Assembly (NCBI RefSeq): GCF_000715075.1
Contig: NC_134093.1
Coordinates: 100,672,826 to 100,736,825, forward strand
Source of the DNA: Nicotiana tabacum
Lineage: Eukaryota; Streptophyta; Magnoliopsida; Solanales; Solanaceae
Length of the DNA: 64,000 bases
Reading direction: 5' to 3'
Positions 42,871 to 53,384 of this stretch are shown here, piece by piece; position 1 is the first letter of the stretch, and each line of letters opens with the position of its first letter. Under the pieces are notes generated by a model. It was given only the letters and a program-made list of their open reading frames with translations, did not search any database and was not told the origin of the DNA. The position numbers were made by a program, and so were the translations under genes.

Positions 42871-43593
42871 GCCTGCAACAGGTTCTGTTATACCAGCAAA
42901 ATTTCTAAGTTCAAAACATCTCGTGGCCTATCCGAAACTCACCCGATCCCTCGGGGCTCCAAACCAAACATGCATACAAGTCCAAAAATATCATACGAAC
43001 TTTCTCGCGAGATCAAATCTCCAAAATAACACATAGAACTACGAATTTAGCACCAAATCAAATGAATTTCTCAAGGACACTTTAAAATTCATATATTCTC
43101 AATTGGACGTCCGAATCACGTCAAATCAACTCCGTTTCTCACAAAATTTCACAGACAAGTCTTAAATATCATAATAAACCTGTACCGAGCTCTGGAACCA
43201 AAATATAGACCCGATACTAACAATGCCAAATGTCAATCAATTCTTAAAAATAAATAATTTCCAAACTTTTAATTTTCATCAAAAATTCATAACTCAAGCT
43301 AGGGACTTCCGAATTCGATTCCGGGCATATGCCCAGGTCCCATAATTCGATACGGACCTACCGAGACCGTCAAAGCTCAAATCCGTGCCCGTTTACCAAA
43401 AATGTGGACCGAAATCAACTAAAATTAACTTTTAAGGCAAAAATTCTTCTTTTCATTAGTTTTCAACATAAAAGCTTTCCGGAAACCTGTCCGCACTGCA
43501 CACGCAAATCGAGGAGGGTAAAAATGAGATTTTTAAGGCTTAAGAGCATAGATTAGAGTTCTAAAATATAAGATGACCTTTTGGGTCATCATA

Positions 43594-46500
43594 CAGATAT
43601 AATCAACCAATATATTACACAACTCGCATGCTCGTAGCACCATTCCTGATCGTAGTGACTACTCCAAAACCAACCGCATACTAGTATTAAACCCATATCG
43701 AACCAAACCTCATCTCAAAACCTTCGTACACTGTTGATAATAAAAGAAACACGCAAAATTTCATGACCACTTACCAGACCAACAACTCACGGAGCCCTCT
43801 CGCCCCAACCAGGACCATAATCCCTTTCTGAGCTGACTTTCAATATTATACTCCCGAATATACCGAAATCAAACCTGTTAGTACCCGTTCTAGGTCCAAT
43901 GACCTTATATTACTAAACACAACTGTTCCATAGACATGCCTCACCAATATAACTCAGAGCCACAACTCGTGCCATCCGCGCACCAATACGCAACAATTCA
44001 AATGTACCCAGTCATGGAAAATGACTCAAATGAGGAACTACCTCGGCAGATTAACAAGTACCTCCACAACGAAATGCTGAAAATTCATCATACACCGTAG
44101 AACCATCACCGATTCTAACACGAGGTTCATATTATATACTCCGAGCCACCCTACTCCAAATTAATAGCGACATAGAGGCAAATGACAAAAATACCACACA
44201 AAACCTGAAAGGACATAACCATTACGCTATCAATCATGCAATACCCAAATACTCATCACACTCAAATTCTGCTATAAAGCTCAAATTGAATCACACCATC
44301 TGTGCACATAACCAATGAATCACAACTCTTTGTGGCATAAAGGAGTAACTCAAAGATCATTTGAGAACACGAATAAGTTCAACATCAACCGAATGACACA
44401 TCCCTCAATAATAGCAGTATGGAGCCAACCATTCCAACTCGGTGTAGAATACACATCTTAATTGGGCCTACCTATGGACCCCCAAATCAACTCGGGTTAC
44501 CCACAAATAGATAAAAATCACTCCGAAAATCCATAATGACTGAATCATAACACATTTCATCATCCGGCTAGCTCCGGCCACAACTTCACAGTCCACAACC
44601 ATGAAATAATCTGTTCCTGGGAACTCCCAATCTCTAAATCCATAAAACACGTGAATCACCATATTTGATTCCATCTCCACCGCCCGAATGCCTAACATCT
44701 CTCTCATACACGATCATCCCACGAGAAATACTTTAAAAGTTCTTCCGTACCACTTGACAAAATTTGAATATCAGCAATCTATCAACCATGTGAGTACCGC
44801 AATACTAATTTATATATCCGTAAGTCAAAATACAATGCGCCTTCTGAAGTCCGCCCCTTTCTCATACAACACCAAGTAGTAATAGTATTCATCTAGTTAT
44901 TTGAAACTGTCCATGTTGTCCCACATTCGTTTCCTTCTCTTCAAGATTGCACTGCCACCTTGTACATGAAAATCTAGCTTTCGTACAACACATAACATCT
45001 ATCTTGCCATCATGTGAAAAGCACAAGAATCTTATTATCAACTTTGAGTCACCAATAATTTACATACCATTTTAGTTAGAAACCTTTCTCTTGCTTCTTT
45101 TCAGGAGGAAATCACAATACACAAACACATTCTCCACACCGGTAGAAACCATCAAGAATACTTTGGAATCCATTTACACATAATCAAGCCCTTAAAACTA
45201 AATTCTTCTAGCTCGACCAAGCCACGCAGGTCGCCAAGTCCAGGTGTATTGCCACAAAGCACCTGTAGAAAACCCCATATATATGCACCCAAAGAACCGA
45301 TCTTATCCATTATCATACTCGTCCAACCTACTACCAGTTGTCTTATTTTCTCCGAGTCCCTTCCGAATTTGTCTTCAGATTGATACTTCTTCTTGCTAAA
45401 ATACCATGATCTTTAACCACAACTTACCCTACAAACCTTAGCATAGAACCACAACGCCCTACGGCCCATAAGCAACTGAATTCTTCTTAAGCACCTTCAA
45501 AATACCACAACTATGACACTCACTTTGAGAATACCTTATGTGAATTTGAAATTGTTCTTCTTACCTTCCTTATACAAAAATATAGAATCCATAGTCATAT
45601 AGAATTTTCGTAAGTCCAGGCACCATCAAACGCAATCTCGGGTTTTATCCATACACAAGTACGGAAACATTCTCAATTGCTATATATAATTCTCAAACCC
45701 ACTGTAATTTTTCTCGAGAGTCACCCACTTTGCTCAAATCTAATTGCACTGCCCAAATGGGCCAAAAGACACGTGCCCCATTAGCACCACAACACTTAAA
45801 GAAGTAACTCTACTTTAACACCACATATCAAATTCATACTCCGTGTGCACTACATCATTCACCAATAACAACTCACTCATCCCGCGAATTTCATTTACTC
45901 ATACGTACAATATAATCCTTAACCAGGAATTTCCTTATTCGAGTCATCCTCGATCTCAACTTAAGCAAGTCATAGCTAACCCACAAGTATGCCTCACACC
46001 AAAACTAAAATTTAATATATAACCATGAAATTAAGCCGTCTGCAGCAGGCTCCCCCACTTGGCTCAAAGCCATAAATCATTTCATTCAATAAATCACAAC
46101 ACCCATACCGTATTACTGCCATGATACTATAGTGAGTTCAACGAAATTTTTTCTCAAGCTCATGCAACACCAACCATAAAATACCCCAAATTATCCGCTA
46201 AGATCGCAATCATTCTCTTGATACCCAAGTCGACTTTCTCAACCAGATTCAAATTCAAATCTCAACACATACCCTTTCGCAACCACAATTATTATGTAAT
46301 CACTTAATCTTTCTGAATCCAAACTCATTAACAAGACATGAGAATTTAATTTGTCTCACAATTTAACAAACTTCAACACACTCATAACCCAAGACTATAA
46401 GTCACATCTAGATAGAAATTAAGCACCCAATAGTCCTTTTCACATCCCAACAAACTCATCTGGACACATTCTGTAGTCACATCATGCTCATCATATAGCT

Positions 46501-46931
46501 ATTCCACCGCTCATCGAGCCACAAATTCCACTGCAGGGTCATTATCGGACATATGAGTCCAATTGTACAGGTTACAACTGAAGCTACCGAGCTTAAGCTG
46601 CGGTCTAAACCTGGCCTCAAGTCCTCCAGACTGGCCATCACAAAAACATAGAATACACATCTCCAACATCGTCCATGGAATCACCGGCGATGCATAACTG
46701 ATACTGAGCGCTCATGTGTGCATACGAATACGTGGAAGGAATTCAAAGAGTTTATATCTCAAGCTGAATCAATCTCGCACGATAAGGAAAGAAAGATGGG
46801 AAGTATATATCCTAAATTCCTTGTAGCCTCTCGAAGATAAGTATGGACGTCATCATACCGATCCGTAAGACTCTACTTGACACTTGCTCATAACTTGTAG
46901 AACCTATGAACCTAGAGCTCTGATACCACCT
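43594..46931 (-). other. Non-coding interior of element A
   Basis: This region, together with 40347-40637, forms the interior. It is AT-rich, with no open frame that shows a gag, protease, RT or integrase motif. Near 46832-46890 there is a leader segment (AGCCTCTCGAAGATAAGTAT) that also occurs in elements C (about 61440) and D (about 61850, opposite orientation), which ties the three to one superfamily. Confidence 0.7.
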
Positions 46932-48006
46932 TGTCACGACCCAAAATCCCACTAGTCGTGATAACACCTAACCCAACCCGTTAGGTAAGCCAATTTCCAA
47001 CTATCCAATTCCAATGAAATTAATTAAAAGAAAATATCTAAAACCAATATATCTCCCCAAGAACTGGTAGTACAAATCATGAGCTTCTAAGAATAGAATA
47101 TACAAAGCGGAAATGAAATAAATACATAGTCTGTTTGAATAATACATAAATAAAGCTTTTATAAATTTAAGGCTACCCTGAACAAGAGGCAGCTACAACA
47201 GGAACGCAAGTACATCTTTAGATCCCGTAACCATCGAGCACAACTACAACAACAACCAATATCTGCACGCAATGTGCAGAAGTGTACTATCAGTACAACT
47301 GACCCCATGTACTGAGTAAGTAACAAACCTAGCCATAGGTTGAAAGTAGTGACGAGCTTCCACCAAGGTCGGGTCCAAAACCAATAGTCCACAACAATCC
47401 ATAACAACATAAAGCAAATAATACCAGAAGTAACTCAGGGATAAAATACTCAGCCAAATAATGATTTCAAAAATAGTAGTTCTTTCTTTCAAATACATCA
47501 GTGAAAACCTAAATCGTTTGCCGAAGTTGCCAATAATATGAATAGTTTGAAAACAACGAATTTTTCCAAAAATCTTTTCAATAATAAATAATATGTTTCA
47601 TTTTCCTTCCGGCTAACCCGTGTAAAACAAATGCATCACTATGACCATATGTCAAAATGTGTCAGAAATCATGAATGATGTGATGTTGTACAGCATGAGA
47701 AAAAATACATCTATATGCATGTATGTCATGTGTGCATGCCAATGCGATGCAACTCAGTGATAAAATCATAAACAGCCCCTAGGGTAGAACATCACTCATA
47801 TACAGCCCCTCGGGCAACTTTACAATCACTCGTGCCATTTGGGCATACCTCACAATCACTCTTGCCACTCGGGCATACCTCACAATCACTCATGCCTTCC
47901 AGTCACTCAGCACTCGGCACTCGACACGCGCACTCAGTAACTACCTGTGCTCACTGGGGGTGTGTAAAGACTCCGGAGGGGCTCCTACAACTAAAGCGCT
48001 ATAATC

Positions 48007-48107
48007 TGCACGGACAACTCACGTGCTGTACGGACAACTCACGTGTTGCACGGACAACTCACGTGCTATAATATCATATCAGAATCTGCACGGACAACTC
48101 ACGTGCC
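48007..48107. repeat. 20-bp CACGTG-containing repeat, four copies
   Basis: Three head-to-tail copies of the TGCACGGACAACTCACGTGC type lie at 48007-48066, with single-base variants. A fourth lies at 48087-48107 after a short spacer. Each has a G-box core. Confidence 0.95.
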
Positions 48108-49229
48108 ATAATAAGCCAAAAAGGCCTGCTGCAGGCGGGCAATCCCGATCCATATAATAGTAATAATATATATAAAGCCAACATGGCCTGCTGCGGCATG
48201 CAACTCGATCCCAAAATATCCTCACAATCAGGCCCTCGGCCTCCCTCAGTCATCAATCTCTCCAGTCTCTCTCTCATGGGCTCACAATGTCATGAGAATA
48301 GCCCAAAAATGATGATATGACGCATCAATAAATAACAACAGAGATTGAAATATGATATACAATGAAATGAATATGACTGAGTATGAATTTTTAATTTAAC
48401 ACAATAATTCATAGTAATATGACCTCTTTGGGTCCCAATAATACTGGCACATAGCCTCAACATGATTTTTAATATGCTTTTCAGCTCAATTTCTTTAACA
48501 CATAAAACGGCATGGAAAATGCCAAGATTATTTAACTATAAAATTCCACAGAAATAATTATGTCAATATTTCTATAGTGCACGCCCACACGCCCGTCACC
48601 TAGCATGTGCGTCACCTCCCAACAATTCACAAAATACATATATTCAGGGTTCATACCCTCAACTCCAAGATTAGAAAAGTTACTTACCACGAACAAGCCA
48701 AATCTAATGTCGAGCAAGCTAAACAATGCTCCAGAAATCCCATTATGCGCATATCAACTTCCAAACGGCTCGAATCTTGCAGCAATTAATTTGATTCAGC
48801 CCACAAAAATTATAGGAATTAATTCCATATAAAAATACTAATATTTTTCCAAAAATTTAAAATTGCGCCCCAAAAATTACCCCGTGGGGTCCACATCTCG
48901 AAATTCGATGAAACTCACAAAATACGATAACCCATCCAATTACAAGTTCAACCATACTAATTTCACTCAAATTTGACTCCAAATCAGTATTCAAACTTGA
49001 AAAATTCGTTTTGTGACATTATAGAAATTTCCTTCTATTTCTCTTGAAGATTCAATAATCTTACACCAAAAATAAAGATTAATTCATGGAATATAATCAC
49101 AAGGGAGTTAAAAACACTTACCCCAAGTTGTGTGGAAAATTTCCTCTCCAAAATCGCTCAAATCGAGCTCCAAAATTTCCAAAATGAGAAACAAATCTCG
49201 GAACCCTCGTTTTAAAACGCTGCCCAGGC

Positions 49230-49525
49230 ATTTCCGCACCTGCGGTGCCTGGGCTCGGACCTACACATCTGCATTTGCGGAACAAATTGCATGCCTGCGG
49301 ACAATGCCAACCTTTCAAAACTTGCATCTGCGGCGCCCTTCTCACATCTGCGGGCTCGCATATGCGCAAACCCTTTGCAACTGCGTTCGCCAGCCCCAGT
49401 CCTCATCTGCGCAACATCTTCGTACCTGCGGCCTCGCAGATGTGACAAATTCCGTGCACCTGCGAGCACTGCCCAGTTCCACACTTGGCCGCTTCTACAG
49501 GTGCGATCAAAATCTTTGCAGGTGC
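49230..49525. repeat. CGCANNTGCG palindrome cluster, 5' LTR of element A
   Basis: This is the counterpart of the cluster at 39330-39660. Motifs include CGCACCTGCGG, CACATCTGCGGG and TCGCAGATG, with several decayed copies (GCATCTGCGG, GTGCACCTGCGAG). Confidence 0.85.
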
Positions 49526-50197
49526 GATCACACCAGTAGGCAGCAATTCCAGCATTTCCTTAAGTCCAAATTTGATTCGTTAACAGTTCGAAACTCACGG
49601 GACCTCAACCAATTGTATCAACAAGTCCCATAACATAACACAGACCTACTTGAGGCCTCAAATCACACCTAACAACATCGAAACGACGAATTACTCCTCA
49701 ATTCAAAATCAACGAACTTTGAACTTTCAAATTCTACATCTTGTGCCGTAACACATCAAATCAATCCGGAATGACTTCAAATTTTGCGCACAAGTCACAT
49801 TTCACTTTACGGACCTATTCCAATTTCCTGAATCGGATTCCGACCTCGATATTAAAAAGTCAACCCCCCGATCAAACTTCCCAAAAATTCATCTTTCGTC
49901 ATTTCAAGCCTAATTCCACTACGGACCTCCAAAATATTCCTAAGTCTAAAATCACCATACGGAGCTATTGGAATCATCAAAATTTGAATCCGAGGTCGTT
50001 TACACATAAGTCCGCATCCGGTCACTATTTTAACTTAAGCTTTAAACCTTGGAACTAAGTGTTCCAATTCCTTCAAAAACCTCACTGGACCCGAACCAAT
50101 TACCCCGACAATTAACATAACAACTGTAAAGTATAATTTTAGAAGTAAATTGGGAAACGAGGTTGTAATACTCAAAACGACCGGCCGGGTCGTTACA

Positions 50198-52218
50198 ATT
50201 ATGATAAGTTCTCCCTATCACAATCGGTTCAGGGTCAGGAACCAAGTAATTTTCATCTAGAAATATGAATGTACTATATGATTTAATTGTTCCACCACAA
50301 TGCACAAAGATGGATCCCCTAATAAGGCTATGGATATGTGTTGTTGATCCCAATAATAGGGGGAGAAAATGGGCAGCTGAAAAAGTAATGCATGTAATGA
50401 ATTATTATGAGTGCATCTAGATCCTCGTACGAGAAACTGTGAACTTGAAGTTCAAGTGATAATTCATTTGCAAAATATTGCAAGGCGTATTTGCTGACCC
50501 AAAGCTAAATATCATATTTTAGCTGCTAATGCTCCAAATAAAATAAAGTTCATAATTAATAGAGTCTATGGCATGCATAAAGCATAATAGACTAATCGGT
50601 TCCAAAGATAACACTCCTTGAAGAAGGAGAGGAGCAAATGTTCAAGATGGTCATAATAAGGAGGCAAGTGCTCTAGAAGAGCACCATGACATAACACTTT
50701 ATAATACCTCATAGGAGAGGCTCAGGTACCTGAAAATAATGAGATCTCAATAAGTTATATCTTTATTGGGTAATAATAGAACCGATACAAAATGATCGTC
50801 GATGATATTGTTAATATAATATAGCGCTCAATATTATTAATATTGACGAGGATCTTGAGCTCAAATGTGTCATGAAATTTGGATAGATAAATGTTTGGCC
50901 AAATGAAAAATACGCAATAAAAATTGATTTCACCTGAAAAATATGAAGTTGGACGGATAGTCCCAACACCTGAAAGTATAAAGCCAGTGGAGGTATAAAT
51001 GCGTTCTTGTGTGAAAAAAGGTCAAGTCGATAGACATAAAGACGACTTGTGTCACAAGAAGATTTATAAATATCCTGGCATTGATTATATATAGACATGT
51101 TCTCCTATGGTGGATGTAATCATTTTAGGTTTTAATCTGGCAATACATGAAAAACTTGATATGCATATAATGAAAATCATTGAAGGATTTAAATTGTTTT
51201 GAAGCATATTAAGGTGTCCAAGAAATTTATTAAATAAAGCTTCAAAAATCCTTATATGGATTAAAACAATCAGGGCGCATGTGGTATAATCGCCTGAGTG
51301 AGTACCTGTTAAAATAAGGGTACAAGAATGATTCAATTTGTCCTTGTGTCTTTATAAAACGATCTGGATCTGAATTTGTTATAATCGATGTGTATGTTTA
51401 TGATTTAAATATCATTGGAACTCCTGGGGAGCTTCCTAAAGCAGTAGACTGCTTAAAGAAAGAATTTGAAATGAAAGATCTTGGAAAGACAAAAATTTGT
51501 CTTGGTCTACAAATTGAGTATATGAAAAAAGGGAATTTTTGTCCATCAATCAGCATACACTAAAAAGATTTTAAAGCGATTCTATATGGATAAAGCACAT
51601 CTATTGAGTACCCCGATGGTTGTGAGATCACTCGCTATAAATAAAGATCCATTCCAACCTCATGAAAGTAATGAAGAGCTTCTTGGTTCTGAAGTACCAT
51701 ATCTTAGTGCAACTGGTGCACTAATGTATCTTGCTAACACTACAAGGCCTGACATAACTTTTTCAGTTAATGTCTTAGCAAGATATAACTCTGCTCATAC
51801 AAGGAGATATTGGAATGGAATCAAACACATACAGTATCTAAAAGAGACTACCGATATGGGCTTATTTTATGGCAATGATTGCAATCCCGATCTTGTTGGT
51901 TATGCCGATGTTGGGTAGTTATTTGACCCACACAAGGCTCAATCTCAAACAGGCTATGTGTTTACATGTGGAGTCACTGCCATATCTTGGCGATCGACTA
52001 AGAAATTAATCGTGGCTACTTTATCTAATCATGCTGAGATAATTACTATTCATGAAGCAAGTCGAGAATGTGTATGGTTGAGGTCTATAATACATCTTAT
52101 TAGAGACAAATGAGGTTTAAAGTGTGACAAACTACCCACAATTTTGTCTGAAGACAATATAGCATGCATAGCCCAATTGAAGGGATGATTCATAAAAGGA
52201 GATAGGACAAAGCACATT
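50198..52218 (+). mobile_element. Decayed Copia retrotransposon, right part (RT-RNase H)
   Basis: This continues the Copia element from 37715. Frames near 50210-50330 resemble the region after the integrase core (VQGQEPSNF..., then a MHKDGSP-type piece). At 51380-51420 the RT active-site region reads YVYDLNIIGTPGE; the normal YVDD has become YVYD. The best frame, 51586-51918, has SATGALMYLANTTRPDITF and HIQYLKETTDMGLFY. RNase H pieces (SQTGYVFTCGVTAISWRSTK, HAEIITIHEASRECVWLR) follow to 52200. The element stops at 52218, where LTR fragment E begins. Multiple stops mean it is inactive. Confidence 0.8.
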
Positions 52219-53384
52219 TGTCATGACCCAAAATCCTAACATGTCGTGATGGCACCTATCTCAGTGCTAGGCAAGCCGAAAACATCAATAACCCACGATT
52301 TTCTTTAAGTTTGAAAGCATAATGTTTAATACAATACCAAAATCTAGAAAATTCCGATACAAACACTCCCAAAACCTGGTGTCACTGAGTACACGAGCAT
52401 CTATACATTACAAGTCTGGAAAACATGGTCTATAATAATCTGAGACCAAATACAATAAACAAAAGGATAGGGAAGGAGAGACAAGGTCTGCGAAACATGG
52501 CAGCTACCTCTGAATCTCCAGAAAATTGATTGTGTGAAATAATCAACACCCATTGTATCCGGGATCACCTGGATCCGCACATGAAGTGCAGGGTGTAGTA
52601 TGAGTACAACCAACTCAGTAAGTAACAATAATAAATAAAGAACTGAAATTAGTGATGAGCTTCTCAACTAAGTCCAAATACAGTACTTTCCAACATAAAA
52701 AGGGTAGGCATGCTCTCAAGTTCATCATTTAAAATTCCACAGAAATTTGATATCAAATTTGATTGAAACATAAAATAATGTTTTTCCAAAATTCCCAAAA
52801 ATAGTGATATGTGACAGCTGAAATGCAACAAATAATGCAATCAATGCATCCTCTCAGAGTAACAATCACTCAGTCCTCCCATTCACTCTAACCTCACAGT
52901 CACTCTTTCCTCATAGTCACTCATTCCTCACAGTCACTCAGCACTCGGCACTCGCACTCAGTAGGTACTTGCGCTCATTGGGGGTGTGTACAGACTCTGG
53001 AGGGGCTCCTTTAACCCAAGCTCTATATCAAGCCAATCATGGCATATAATAATAAAACATGCTACTGTGTGCAGCCTGATCCCATAATTATCCTCACAAT
53101 TAGGCCCTCGGCCTCACTCAATCATCAACCTCTCCAGTCTTTCGGGATCAAGATGTCATGATAATCAGCCTCAAAATGATAATATGATGCACCAATAAAT
53201 AGCAACAGATACTGAGATATGATATGAAATGAATGAACATGACTGAGTGTGAAATTACAATTTGAACATATAATTCAACCAAGGAAAATGACCCCAATGG
53301 GTACCAATAGTAACAACATATGTCCAAGCATGCTTTTTAATACGAGTCTCAGCTCAATTTTCTCAAACACGTAGAGAATGTACT
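52219..53384 (-). mobile_element. Gypsy LTR fragment E
   Basis: It begins TGTCATGACCCAAAATCC directly after Copia RNase H sequence. It follows the LTR order seen in elements A and C: the CAGTCACTCAGCACTCGGCA block (about 52931), GGGGGTGTGTACAGACTC, GGCCCTCGGCCTCACTCA, then CAGCTCAATTTTCTCAAACAC. It breaks off at 53384, where the LTR of element C starts. The rest of E is not seen in this window. Confidence 0.7.

Larger units (their letters stand above)
40638..43593 (-). mobile_element. Solo LTR B nested in the interior of element A
   Basis: The element starts TGTCACGACCCAAAG and ends TTTTGGGTCATCATA. A direct repeat CAGAT flanks it (40633-40637 and 43594-43598), consistent with a 5-bp target-site duplication, although the exact right end is ambiguous by a base or two. 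There is no interior, second LTR or primer-binding site next to it. It contains a roughly 54-bp tandem array (41325-41660) and a palindrome cluster (42530-42870). Its sequence differs from the LTRs of elements A and C apart from these structural features. Confidence 0.7.
37716..50197 (-). mobile_element. Gypsy (Tekay/Del-like) element A, non-autonomous, minus strand
   Basis: The 5' LTR is 50197-46932 (TGTAACGACCCGGCCGG... to ...GGGTCGTGACA in element orientation). The primer-binding site GGTGGTATCAGAGCTC lies immediately beyond (about 46915-46930) and matches the initiator tRNA-Met type. The interior runs 46931-40347, and the 3' LTR is 40346-37716. The polypurine tract AAGTGGGGGAGAA precedes the 3' LTR. 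Once nested solo LTR B is removed, the interior is about 3.6 kb and has no gag-pol frame. The 3' LTR lacks about 490 bp at its far end. The element sits inside the Copia element. Long LTRs with a non-coding interior fit a LARD-like non-autonomous type. Confidence 0.8.
46932..50197 (-). repeat. Intact 5' LTR of element A (3266 bp)
   Basis: In window orientation it begins TGTCACGACCCAAAATCCC and ends GGCCGGGTCGTTACA, so both termini have the TG...CA form. It contains the four-copy 20-bp repeat (48007-48107), the conserved block GTGCACGCCCACACGCCCGT (48577) and a palindrome cluster (49230-49525). The flanking base run after the right end is ATTAT; the matching duplication on the left side has been lost. 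Confidence 0.85.
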
